This document shows, in pieces, positions 43,045 to 54,200 of a DNA stretch of 64,000 bases. The position numbers and the translations under genes are program-made. This DNA comes from Nematostella vectensis (lineage: Eukaryota; Cnidaria; Anthozoa; Actiniaria; Edwardsiidae): assembly GCF_932526225.1 (NCBI RefSeq), contig NC_064047.1:13710460-13774459 (forward strand), given 5' to 3'. How positions within the stretch are numbered: position 1 is the stretch's first letter; each line of letters opens with the position of its first letter. Below the pieces are notes generated by a model that was given only the letters and a program-made list of their open reading frames with translations, ran no database searches and was not told the origin of the DNA.

Positions 43045-43197
43045 ATGGAAGCGTCTGATCAACCCTTCGGGAAAGACGCAAAGAATCTAGACCCTAGTCC
43101 CCCTCGCGGTCACTCGGATCGCCCCCTGTCACGCAAGGCGAGCTCAGCAGTCACATACGGAACTAAACAAAACAGAAGCAAACAGCGGTGTTTCTGA
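43045..43197 (+). CDS. Short ORF (50 codons), unit 2 copy
   Basis: It begins MEASDQPFGKDAK like the ORF at 7667 and ends KQNRSKQRCF. The six-base indel and substitutions preserve the frame. Upstream, gcgaaataaatacctg replaces the cgatataaatacctg of unit 1, so the TATA-like box is altered. Same caveats as for unit 1. Confidence 0.4.
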   Translation: MEASDQPFGKDAKNLDPSPPRGHSDRPLSRKASSAVTYGTKQNRSKQRCF

Positions 43198-43281
43198 TAA
43201 TATACAGTAAAAAACGATATTTATGCGCATTTGCGGTCTCGATAATATAGAGTAAAGACGGCATTTATGCACAATTGCGGT

Positions 43282-43975
43282 AATTAAAGTATAGAGTATA
43301 ATGTATATAGTACGTAATAAATTAATTGCAATGATCTTTGATCACACGTGCTCATCCGTGAAACCAATTCAGATGTAGCAACTCACTAAGAGTACCGCTC
43401 GTTTTGACTCAGTATCCGATTGGAATTCTTCTTACTTCTCGGACAAAATAATGACTATAAATTCTCAACGCTTGGAGAAGTTGTAGGAAGCCATATAGAA
43501 GAATCCGAAGCAGTGTTGTGGTATCTATTTGATGTTTATTTTGTTGTAAATTCTGGAGTTACATCTTTGCTCTTTGCATGACCAAACAAATTACACCTCC
43601 TTTCTCTTGAATAATTCCTAAACCTTAATCTCTAAGTCTAAAATGTCTAGTTTTGCCGGAAAATGACAATCAATACATAATTCTGCGAACTTTGGCAGAA
43701 AGTACGAATCAATGCAAAAGGCCTAAATAGTCGTGATAGTAAACAGGAAGAATAAATACAATACACCAAAAAGTGGTATTCGACTCTGCCAAATTTTCGT
43801 CTTTACAGCTAAATTCGTTTTTGCGCGACCTCGGCGGATCCAAGATCCTTGTCTCGTTTGGGAATAGCGCGTAGTCAATCAACACCTGACTTCGGATAGT
43901 AGCCGTCGCATCGATATAGGTTTCCAAGGAAAATCGAACTGAGTTTAGCAGGCTCTGCAGATAACATATCCGCGG
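43282..43975. repeat. About 700-bp direct duplication, right copy
   Basis: Second copy of 39850-40560. Its right end abuts the 5' LTR of the Gypsy element (43985), so the element inserted at or near the end of this copy. Confidence 0.8.
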
Positions 43976-43984
43976 GCCCAGCTA

Positions 43985-44106
43985 TGTCATGGTATCCCTG
44001 TGGTATCCATTAATTAGCATAAATAAATGTGCTAGAACCCGCCTTTATGAATGGTACACACAAAGCTAGAAGCTCTATTAAAAGGTTGAGTTACCAGAAC
44101 CATAAC
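43985..44106 (+). repeat. 5' LTR
   Basis: It aligns with 48378-48500 over its whole length with few differences (for example aaataaatg against aaacacatg), suggesting fairly recent insertion relative to its coding decay. The primer-binding site right after it (agaagccagg region) was not assigned to a tRNA. Confidence 0.82.
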
Positions 44107-44201
44107 TGTCAGAAGCCAGGATTTAAGGCAGAGCAAGCGGAAACACACCGGAATACCTGGTCGGTATTTTAAACTCCGTTTGTTGTCAAAATCGTCGAAA
44201 T

Positions 44202-45048
44202 ATGGCCGAACTCGCTGGTCTTCCGAGTCCTCGCATGGATTGGAGTTCCACAGACCTCCCACAAGCCTTCAAGAAATTCAGAGCTACTTGCGAGCTGTAC
44301 TTTTCCGGGCCACTGAAGGAAAAATCAGAGCCGGAGAAAGTTAGCTATCTTCTCATCTGGACGGGAGACGAAGGAATCGAGTTATCCTCTACTTGGGCTC
44401 TCTGCCGACGACAGCAAGAAGCTCGACACATACTGGAGAAAATTCGAGGAGTACGTCTCGCCGAAAAGCAACTTTCGCTTATACAAACTACGAACCCTCA
44501 AGCAACAAAAAGAGGAATCAGTGGATTCATTCCTAAGAAAGGTTAGAATTTTAGTCAAAGAATGCAAATACACAAACACTGATGAACAAATCATTGATGC
44601 TTTGATCTTTGGATCAGCAAATCCAAAAGTCCAATCAAAGCTGCTCGAGCATGACAACTCACTAACACTAGACAAGGCTATCGATATAGCACGCACCGCT
44701 GAAGCAACTCAAGCGCAGTTGGCAGACATAAGGGCAGAGCACCCAGTCACAGCAGTTAATGCTATGAAGCAATCTTGTACTCACACAAAAACCAAGACCC
44801 AGTCTCACAGTACAGCATGTGGAAATTGTGGTACTAAGCATAATATGTGAGAAAGGTCTCTTTGCCCAGCTTACAATTGTGAATGTAATTCATGTCACAA
44901 GCTCCACCACTGGGAAAGAGTATGTAAATCTAAAAGCAAGCCGCAACCATCTAAAGTCCAACACAAGAGGAAACCCAACAAGGGGAAATTTAGCAAGAAA
45001 ATTCACACCATTGATGAAAGTGATTCTCAAGAGCCCCCTGCATCCCAG
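44202..45048 (+). pseudogene. gag: Gypsy gag region, frameshifted
   Basis: Translation starts MAELAGLPSPRMDWSSTDLP in one frame up to about 44395. It continues in another frame with NFRLYKLRTLKQQKEESVD then FLRKVRILVKECKYTNTDEQ. A TGA at 44848-44850 interrupts the zinc-knuckle region, after which CNSCHKLHHWERVC, a CX2CX4HX4C knuckle, is visible. It is a capsid/nucleocapsid precursor by position. One frameshift and one stop indicate decay, unless programmed recoding is used. Confidence 0.72.
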
Positions 45049-46878
45049 TTGTATTACAACTCGATTGCAATTGATAGTATTGTTAAGGGCGAAACCCAAG
45101 CCATAGTGAATCTGCAAATTGACTCTGGTCAAGTCACGCAACAACTGCCATGCAAGATAGACACGGGCGCTGAGGGAAACATCCTCCCCATTGGTTCATA
45201 CACACAGCTACACCCAGACACACCCCGAGACCAGGACGGTCGACCCCAAGGTTTGAAACCATCAAACACCAAAATAACAGCTTTTGGTGGACACATAATA
45301 GAACAGTATGGAACATGTTTGTTATCATTATCACATGGTGACATTACTAACAAGTGTGCTTTTCATGTCGTTGACACAGAAGGTCCTATCATACTAGGTC
45401 TGCCGACATGCAGTGACATGAAGCTAGTTACTCTAAACCATGGCATTACAGCTAAACCAGCCTCAGCGGCAACAGCTCCAGCATCTATGGATCACCCAAC
45501 AGATAAGTCTTCACTTCTCAGTGAGCACGCCGAATGTTTTAAGGGCATAGGGTGTTTTGAGGGGGAATTTCACATTATCCTAGACCCTGCTGTACCACCT
45601 GTATTTCACCCCCCGAGGAGGCTCCCTGAAGCTCTTCAACAACCCCTGAAAAAAGAGCTTGACAGTCTTGAAGCACAAGGTATCATTGTCAAGGTCACTG
45701 AACCAACAGAATGGGTGAACTCTCTTGTTTGCGTCACAAAACCCAATGGAACTCTTAGGCTCTGCTTAGACCTTAAGGACTTAAACAAGGCCATTAAGCG
45801 CCCCCACCATCACACCACTACCATTGACGAGGTCCTGTCTAAGCTTAATGGAGCGCAATACTTCTCTATTGTGGATACTCGTAGTGGTTATTGGAACATT
45901 AAGCTTGACCTTGAGAGCTCCATGTGTACCACATTCAACTCACCACATGGCAGATACAGTTTCTGTCGACTCCCATTTGGTTTAATTTGTGCTCAGGATG
46001 CCATTCAGCGCAAGGTTGACGAGACCTTCAGCGACCTCCCTGGCGTGACTGGAATCGCAGACGACATCATCATCTATGGCAAAACTCGTGCCGAGCACGA
46101 CAGTAATCTGAAGGCTGTCAAGCAGCGTGCTCATGAAACTGGTATACGGTTTAACCCTGATAAGTGCAAAATCGCTTGCACTGAGCTGTCATTCTTCGGA
46201 CATGTCATCAGCTCCTCTGGCCTCAAAGTCTACCCAAAGAAGATTGAAGCCATCATCAACATGGACCCCTCTACGAGCCTGACAGATCTGCAGACCTTCC
46301 TAGGAATGGTGCAGTTCCTCAGTCGCTTCATTCCTAACCTTTCCTCTGTTTCAGCAGTGCTCTGGGATCTCACCAAGAGCAGCAGTGATTTCCAGTGGCA
46401 CACAGAGCACCAGGCAGCAGTTGTACAAATCAAGCAGCTCATTACCTCCCCAGGCTCCCTCCAGTACTTTGACGGTCGTAAGCCTGTGACCATACAGGTA
46501 GACGCGTCCTCTCGAGGCCTAGGTGCTACTCTTCTCCAGGAAAAAGGCCCAGTGGAGTACCGGAGCAAGCTCTTGACTGAGACTGAACAGTGCTACTCAG
46601 ACATCGAGAGAGAAATGCTAGCCGTTGTGCATGGCCTCGAAAAATTAAACTACTATGTATATGGCAGGCATGTCACAGTCCAGTCTGACCACAAGCCACT
46701 AGAGGCAATCTTTAAGAAACATATCTCTAGTGCACCACCCCGCATCGCACGAATGATGCTCCGCATTCAGAAATATGAAGTACGTCCCTGGGAAGGAGAT
46801 ACCATTGGCCGACGCGCTTTCACGCCTGAATCCTTGTCCTGCCGACACCATTCCCGACCTCGATGTCTCAGTACATGA
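45049..46878 (+). CDS. pol: Gypsy pol: protease, reverse transcriptase, RNase H
   Basis: The open frame contains an aspartic protease motif (IDTGAEGN near 45160), the RT fingers (CVTKPNGTLRLCLDLKDLN), RT motif PFGLICAQDAIQR, the active site ADDIIIYG near 46056, and RNase H (QVDASSRGLGATLL; SDIEREMLAVVHGLEK; VQSDHKPLEAIF). The frame shifts at about 46775-46790, where the sequence continues in another frame (KYVPGKEIPLADALSR, 46775-46960). Protease to RNase H looks intact. Confidence 0.83.
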   Translation: MYYNSIAIDSIVKGETQAIVNLQIDSGQVTQQLPCKIDTGAEGNILPIGSYTQLHPDTPRDQDGRPQGLKPSNTKITAFGGHIIEQYGTCLLSLSHGDITNKCAFHVVDTEGPIILGLPTCSDMKLVTLNHGITAKPASAATAPASMDHPTDKSSLLSEHAECFKGIGCFEGEFHIILDPAVPPVFHPPRRLPEALQQPLKKELDSLEAQGIIVKVTEPTEWVNSLVCVTKPNGTLRLCLDLKDLNKAIKRPHHHTTTIDEVLSKLNGAQYFSIVDTRSGYWNIKLDLESSMCTTFNSPHGRYSFCRLPFGLICAQDAIQRKVDETFSDLPGVTGIADDIIIYGKTRAEHDSNLKAVKQRAHETGIRFNPDKCKIACTELSFFGHVISSSGLKVYPKKIEAIINMDPSTSLTDLQTFLGMVQFLSRFIPNLSSVSAVLWDLTKSSSDFQWHTEHQAAVVQIKQLITSPGSLQYFDGRKPVTIQVDASSRGLGATLLQEKGPVEYRSKLLTETEQCYSDIEREMLAVVHGLEKLNYYVYGRHVTVQSDHKPLEAIFKKHISSAPPRIARMMLRIQKYEVRPWEGDTIGRRAFTPESLSCRHHSRPRCLST

Positions 46879-48218
46879 GCTCTATTTGCATCTGAACGCA
46901 AGTCCCACTAGAGTGCGACAAATCCAGGCAGAGACCGCGAAGGATCCAGCCCTAACCTAACTCCGATCGATCGTCAGCAATGGTTGGCCTGAGAAGAGAT
47001 CAAAGTGTCCGCCCCACCTTCACGGCTATTGGAACTATCGTGATGAGATCACAGTCTCCGATGGTTTGATCCTCAAGGGCAACCGCATTATTATTCCAAA
47101 GACCCTACAGGCTGACTTCCTCAAGTAACTCCACTACGCCCACCAAGGTTCTGAAAAATGCAAGCTACGCGCAAAGGGCTCCGTCTTCTGGACAAACATC
47201 AACACGGACATCGAAGACATGGTGAAGAGTTGCGCCCCTTGTCAGAGAAACGCAAGGATGAACACCAAAGAGCCATTGACACCTCACGACGTGCCGTCCA
47301 AGCCGTGGCACACCCTTGGCTCAGATTTGTTCTTCTGGAACAACGCATGGTACTTGCTCGTCGCAGATTACTACAGCAAGTTCCCACTGGTCCGCAAACT
47401 AAACGATGTTAGGTCTGAGCTGTCATCAAGCACATGAAGTCTATCTTTGAAGAGAACGGAATCCCCGAAAAGCTGATCACTGGACACGACACGCAGTACA
47501 CTTCATCGATATTTGGCGACTTCAGCAAAACATATGGATTTGAACACACGTCCACAAGTCCATACCACTCCCAAGCTAATGGTTTCATCGAAAGGAACGT
47601 GCAAACCGTCAAGAATGTGCTTCAGAAATGCAAGGAGTCAAATTGTGATCCACACCTAGCCATGCTGTGCCTCCGCACCACACCGATCGACCATAATCTG
47701 CCCTCACCTGCAGAACTCCTGAATGGCCGAGTCTATCAGTCTAACCTACCTGGAGTTTCCAGAACAGCTAGGCTGGACTCAAGGTAGACCATGATGCCAA
47801 CTCCAAGCTACAAGCCAGACAGGACTTACAGAAACTCTACTTTGACAGATCATCGAAGGAACTTCCACCACTTCCACCCGGTAGTAATGTGTCAGTATTC
47901 AACCCACACAACAAGAAGTGGGAACCCGGCACGGTACGCAGTCAGAGGTCAGCTCCCAAGTCTTATACTGTTGAGTTGTCAACAGGTAGTAGGTTCACAC
48001 GGAATCGGAAACACCTACGGCCATCAGCGGTACCTGCTGAGAAGCCTACCGATCATCCAGATATTCCTGTTGATGGTGATACAGCACAGTCAACATCCAG
48101 TGATGGTCCGAGCCTCGCATCAGGAAAGGCTACAGTAGAGCCTCCCATCATCGCAAGCCCCCAGCCTTTGCGTCGCTCAGCTCGAAACATCAAGCCGCCT
48201 GACAGACTGAGCTTGTAG
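46879..48218 (+). pseudogene. Gypsy integrase and C-terminal region, broken
   Basis: TAA at 46958-46960 and 47126-47128, a frame change near 47415, and TAG at 47785-47787 interrupt it. Visible parts are the zinc-binding HYAHQGSEKC with CAPCQRN, the first catalytic region ADYYSKFPLV, and HSQANGFIERNVQTVKNVL with the catalytic Glu. Where a second catalytic Asp is expected (DNGPQY-like), the sequence reads GHDTQYTS, so the Asp is displaced or lost. The C-terminal tail (47889-48218) shows a WEPGTV...RNRKHLRP region but no clear chromodomain. Confidence 0.75.
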
Positions 48219-48377
48219 AACACTTGATATGTTTAAGCAAGCATGATTTCACAACACTTATTTTGTCTTGCTACTGTTTGATACACTGTTAACTTTGGAC
48301 ATTGCTATACCTGATTAGCATTTTCAGTTTAGAGACACTGAACATTGATTGTAATAGTTTACTTAGGAAAAAGGGGA

Positions 48378-48500
48378 TGTCATGGTATCCCTGTGGTATC
48401 CATTAATTAGCATAAACACATGTGCTAGAACCCGCCATCTTGAATGGTACACACAAAGCTAGAAGCTCTATTAAAAGGTTGAGTTACCAGAACCATAACA
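48378..48500 (+). repeat. 3' LTR
   Basis: Preceded by the purine tract at about 48365-48377. It ends near aaccataaca. See the 5' LTR. Confidence 0.82.
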
Positions 48501-48609
48501 GTATGTGTACCTCATTTATATGCTATATCTCTGGCTATACATGGAACAAAGCTATACATTCCAATGTTTCTTATACCATATTACAAATACATTTGAGGTA
48601 CACACACAG

Positions 48610-50306
48610 TGGCAGTTATCAATGGGCCAGAGAAGTATGAGACAATAGCAGAGAGCTTGAAAGATGTTCTTGAAGAAATTGATGCAGTGCAAGATGATGG
48701 CTATGTAGAACTTGATGGCAAGAAGATAAATGTAGAGTTCTTTCTGGGCGGAGACTATAAGGTAACAGTCATCTACAGGTTCTTAGCAGAATGTGACATT
48801 TAAAAAAAACATCTAGTAATTTGCTTCCTTTTTTTCAGTTCCTCTTACAAACAATGGGTTTGAGGGCTGCAAACTCAGCATATGCTTGTCTTTGGTGCAA
48901 AGTTCACAAGAAAGACAGGTAAAAATTGTTAAGAATACTAGGTCTAAGTGACCTACAATACAAGGTAACTGTTTTGTAATTTCCCCAGAGGTGATATGAG
49001 CAAGGATGATGAGTATTATGAGAAGGACCCACTACGCAGGACCCTACAGGATATTATCGAGTGTGGAAAAAGAAAGAGAATTACTGCTGTGTAAATAAAC
49101 CCCTATTCAACATCGAACCTGACCACACTAATAGATGAGCTCCACTTAATGCTGAGGGTGACAGACATCCTGATAGATAATGCAATAGAAGATGCAATGC
49201 AGTGGGATGAAAAGGAAAAGGTCAATACAATCTACCTGATAATATACTTTTTATGACAAATAAAGTGCTTATATAGGACATGAATCTGTCCATGTACAAT
49301 TACTATAAGAAGTGGAAAAACTGTAAGCAATGGAATTGTAGTATGTTGTAGTAAAGTTTAAAAAATGTAAAGTGCCACTGAGCTTTAGGAAATGGCACTA
49401 CAAAAAGTTGACTCAAAGCAGAATTTTTTTTATATTTCAGATCAGTAAAAGATCACACAAAGGAAGCACAAGCTATCTGAGTCAATTAGTACAAACTATA
49501 CGGTCGTGTGGGGTATCATTTCAAGTGTGGGAGAAGCTTAATGCAGATGGTAGGGGAAGTGGTACCTATGACCTCACAAGTTTGATGGGTAGCGATAGAA
49601 AAAAACTTCTGAAAGAGCTCCCAGAGAAGCTCATTGGTGTCCTACAGCCATCTACAGCTGCTAGGGTAGCAGAAATCTGGAAGGTAAATTTAGCATAATT
49701 ATGCTGAAATCATTCTCACTGAAAATTAAAAAGTAAGCTATAGAGATATAAATTGTATTTTCATGATTCCAGGATTTCCACCATTTGTATTTTGATTGTT
49801 TCTAACTGGAAACCACCATCCATGAATGTCTATCAAAAAGAGGTAAAGCTAGTAGTGTTTTAAAATAATTAAAAAAAAAAAACATTATGATCTTGATAGA
49901 ATCTGACAAAACTATTATACCTGTTTTTTGTAACAAAATTCCACAGGCTAAAGAATGGATAACCAAATTTGGTAGCCTAGGTGATGTGAAGCTTGGCTAC
50001 AAAAAAGAGCGAGTGACATGCTACATGCATGTTGCAGCCTATCATGTTCCAGCCATGATAAGGCGCTATCAAAACCTGAAGCAGTTTAGTAGTCAAGGTG
50101 GGTAAATAATATTATTTTTAGTAAAAATCAAAAAGTGAAAAGTTTTGAAATGATTGTATACTATAAATACTTCTATAGGTCTGGAGAAAAATAATGATGA
50201 TGCAAGAAGAGTGGTTTTGAGGAAATCTAACCTCCTTGATGACCCCTGTGAGGTTCTGCAAGCAGAGAAGGAACTCCCTCTTCCCTATGTCAAACGAAAT
50301 GCCTAA
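48610..50306 (+). pseudogene. Decayed multi-exon gene of unknown family
   Basis: Exons with good splice sites: 48610-48761, 48839-48918, 48989 on, a part near 49130-49220, about 49441-49682, about 49774-49840, about 49948-50097, and about 50180-50306 (stop). Fragments include VELDGKKINVEFFLGGDYK joining FLLQTMGLRAANSAYACLWC, DPLRRTLQDIIECGKRKR, DELHLMLRVTDILIDNAIED, SYLSQLVQTIRSCGVSFQVW, and CYMHVAAYHVPAMIRRYQNL. Frameshifts occur near 49080 and 49130 and in the DFHHLYFDCF exon (about 49800). The CLWCKVHK motif may bind zinc. I do not recognise the family; a domesticated or mobile-element-derived protein is possible. The Gypsy 3' LTR lies 110 bases upstream. Confidence 0.62.
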
Positions 50307-50464
50307 TATTGGGAAGAGGAAATTAAGATCAAGCGAAGACGAGGGAACACAAATTAAGGCTCAACTAACTTTATTTGTCACCAAGTGCAACTTTAACGAA
50401 AGAAATTGTTACTTTCTCTTGAAAAGCCCGGATCAGTTCACCGTCCTGGGCCATCGTGAACGAT

Positions 50465-51155
50465 TTCAAAAATGTAAACTGGCTCTTTGCGTTTTACCTT
50501 TACGCCTGTTCCAAGTAAACTGACTGTTTGTGTTTTACCTTAACGCCTGTTCCATGAAAACTGACTGTTTGCGTTTTACCTTTACGCGTGTTCCATGTAA
50601 ACTGTTTGCGTTTTACCTTCACGCCTGTTTCATGTAAACTGGCTCTTTGCGTTCTACATTTACGCCTGTTCCATGTAAATTTGCTCTTTGCGTTTTACCT
50701 TTACGCCTGTTCCATGTAAACTGGCTCTTTGCATTTTACCTTTACGCCGACTCCATGTAAACTGGCTGTTTGCGTTTTACCTTTAGGCCTGTTCCATGTA
50801 AACTGGCTCTTTGCGTTCTACATTTACGCCTGTTCCATGTAAACTGACTGTTTGCGTTTTACCTTTACGCCTGTTTCATGTAAACTGGCTCTTTGCATTT
50901 TACCTTTACGCCGACTCCATGTAAACTGACTGTTTGCGTTTTACCTTTACGCCTGTTCCATGTAAACTGGCTGTTTGCGTTTTACCTTTACGCGTGTTCC
51001 ATGTAAACTGGCTGTTTGCGTTTTACCTTTAGGCCTGTTCCATGTAAACTGGCTCTTTGCGTTCTACATTTACGCCTGTTCCATGTAAACTGACTGTTTG
51101 CGTTTTACCTTTACGCCTGTTTCATGTAAACTGACTGTTTGCGTTTTACCTTTAC
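50465..51155. repeat. 41-42-bp minisatellite abutting a splice donor (copy B)
   Basis: About 16 copies of the unit described at 16890-17586. Its left end (about 50465) is the boundary of homology with unit 1: everything to the left differs, including loss of the EGF exon. Confidence 0.9.
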
Positions 51156-51264
51156 GCCGACTCCATGTAAATTGGCTGGTATCTGGCTGGCACTGACGAC
51201 ACCACTCGTTTGGTTTAGCATCGTTTTGCGCAAAACAGTGGCCATTGATCAAGCAGGAGTCATG
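51156..51264 (-). CDS. Small Cys-rich exon, D8C gene copy B
   Basis: 109 nt; encodes SCLINGHCFAQNDAKPNEWC and on. Acceptor AG at 51266-51265, donor GTAAAG at 51155-51150. Ser to Pro change against copy A. Confidence 0.75.
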
Positions 51265-54200
51265 CTAAAACATTGAGATGATAATGAAACATTCATGGGA
51301 ATCAGTTTAAGGCATATCGGCGAAAAGGGGACAAGACGGCGTATTTAGGGACGAGCTAGGTGCTATGCTCGATTGATGCAAGGGAGCACGGCAGAATGTG
51401 CTTCATTAAACGCGCGATTGAGATTATTACGAAAATAAACCACTTTGTTATGGAATCTGGGTAAACCCCAAGAGTAGAAAGTCAGAGACTCAAGACTTAT
51501 AGGCCAAAGTCGGAAAGTTATCTAAAATATCGAAGAGTTTTACTTTTCCTCGCTCATGAATTTTATTTTTACTTTAAAACATATTTCAGATATCTTGTTC
51601 GACTCTCGGCCTATAAGTCTCGACTCTAAGGGTTTACCCAGACTCCTTTGTTATGCAACGCGTCATGTGTGTTTGTTTTGTAAGGGGAGTTATCAGTAGC
51701 GCTGTTGGGGGTGTGGGGCTCGGATTATGAACTGGATTATGTTTGTCAACTGTGTCTTTGTTCGTATCATCGGGATATGGGATACGCGTAGTGTCGACAC
51801 GAAGTGCCGACGAAGGATGCACGATGTGCATCTCCCTCTCTTCGGAAAGCATTCGTTAAATAGGAACACATTTAGCCGTGCTCCCTTGATTGATGTGCTC
51901 ATTTTTTTATGATTGTTAATCCCTTCTGTCTATTGGTATTAGTAAATCTATCAAAATGATGGGGGGGGGGGTCTGTCCCTTACTCGGTGGAAAATAGTTT
52001 TCGTGTTATAGATGGTACCATTCTATAAAATTTTAATCGAGTTAACGGGATTGTCGAGTTATCTAGGCCTAGATCCCTCGGATGACATCAAACCCTCACA
52101 CTTTAACAAATTCATAAATCTAAGTCTAAACTTTTTAGAATATTTTTCAATCACTTTTTATAGCTGGTGATATTTGGGATATACTTCCCAGGGGGAGAGG
52201 GGAAGGGGGCGTTCGTATACATACCCTGATGACACAAGTGCCTGTCTTGCTGCACCTCCTACAGACGGAGTCGTACGATATAAACCTCATCTTTTGCTTA
52301 CTTGCGTCGATCTTGTTGTTGGAGATCCTAATGTACAGTCCTCCCGCGGGGGTCCCGGGATTGTCGTAGTCCCCTATCTTCGTTGGAGGGTCCGGAAGGC
52401 TGCATTTGACCCCAAATAAGTCAAACTGTTCGCCTTGTAGCTCGTGTGGTGATGAGTTTGGTGTCCAGTTGTTGCCATACACCTGATATGAGATCAATCA
52501 CAGTTTAGAAACTGACAACGGGACTGTGAGATAAACCAAACTTATTTTTTTCACATTGAATTCGGTTGCGTGACATGTGAGATTCTCTTAAGGTATAAAT
52601 CTATCACCAAAGATGTTGGTCTTCTTGCATGGCCTCCTTCTAATGTCACACAGACCCCTATCGTGAATCCTAGGAGAACCATCGACTTTAATCACACATT
52701 GAGAAGATAAATACTGTTGTTTTTGTGATTGTTGATAATGGTGAAGATAGTAATGAACGCTGGCAAGGAAGAGGAAGAGGACGACGATAATGATCTTGAT
52801 AATGGTTACGATGACGATGATGATGATGATGATGATAATGATGATGATGGTTATGGTGATGGTGATCGTGATGGTGATGGTGATGGTGATCGTGATGGTG
52901 ATGGTGATGGTGATGATGATGGTGATGGTGATGGTGATGGTGATTACGATGTTGATGATGACGGCAAAGAAGACACGTGATGATGATGATGATGATAACG
53001 ATGGAAAAAATATTATGATGACTTTCCAGTTTCAGCCATATTGCCTTGGTCATGACAATATTGTTTGAGGGTCATTACCATATTGTTTGAAGGTCATTAC
53101 CATATTGTTTGAGGGTCATTACCATATTTTTTGAGTGCCATTATCATATTGTTTGAGGGTCATTACCATATTGTTTGAGGGTCATTACCATATTCTCTCA
53201 GTCATAGACTTCGCCTCTCGGTCTTCTCTCTCTATTACTGCAGTTTTACATATAAAGCGCGTACACAGTACACAGGGGGATGCGCAGGGTGCGTGCGCAC
53301 CCCCCTTGGCGGCCAAAAAGTGGGCCATTTCTTATTAAGGAATCTTCAAATACTTTGCTTTTTTCAGATGATACCTATTGCTGCGCACCCCTCTCGGCAA
53401 ATCCTGGGTACTTGGCTGCATATTCTGTGTACTCTCGCAGACGACTGTAACTAAATCGCCTTCTGGTTTCTGCCATTCAATCCTTAGAGCGTTTCAGCTG
53501 GCCAGCACTAAAATGGTTTCAAACCACGCCACCTCCCCTTAAGGCGCTGACCAGCGCTGAAACAGCACCAAATTCCGTCATGGAGGCCAAAAGGCGATTT
53601 AGCAGTTGGAATTCGTTGACACGAGTTCGCCAATATTGAAAACTGCAGAAATGATACGGAAACGATGTGTTGATTGACATCTTACCGTTTGTTCACCTAC
53701 CCAAGAAGTTCATGTACTGTGTCGATTGACATGTTATCATTTGTTTACCTACCCAAGAATTTCTGGTACTGTGTCGATTGAAATGTTACCAGTTGTTCAC
53801 CTACCCTAGAAGTTCTGGTACTGTGTTGATTGACAAGGAGCAGTCTAGTGATGTGAAACCTTCTTCGCAGATACAAGTGCTGTTTGAGCAGTTGCCATGG
53901 TTACTGCACTCGTTAAGGCAAAGGTTTTCTACGATATCTGAAAATAATGATGATGAAAAAAGAGCTTATTGATATGATAAAGATGATTGTTATGATATGA
54001 AATATTTAAATGGTAATCTTCTAACAATTTACCTTTGCATAGACCAAAATAACTCCGGGAAGAAAAAGTATTCATTGTATAATCTTGTCTAATCTTGGAT
54101 GACTCAAATAAACTGGTGACCATGGTAACGGTGGGATCCTTTATTTTTTATCAATGTTCACCGTGCCAATGCTCAGCAAGAATGCAGGATGGGGGAGGGG

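Larger units (their letters stand above)
43985..48500 (+). mobile_element. Decayed Gypsy-type LTR retrotransposon
   Basis: Short LTRs of about 122 bases (43985-44106 and 48378-48500) begin TGTCATGGTATCCC. A polypurine tract aggaaaaagggga directly precedes the 3' LTR. The interior has a gag region, then protease, reverse transcriptase, RNase H and integrase in Gypsy order. Frameshifts and stops at several points make it non-autonomous now. The order (integrase last) distinguishes Gypsy from Copia. No clear target-site duplication was found. It is absent from unit 1. Confidence 0.85.

Noticed and set aside
43985-48500. Endogenous retrovirus with an envelope gene
   Set aside because: No envelope-like ORF lies between integrase and the 3' LTR, only a short tail region.
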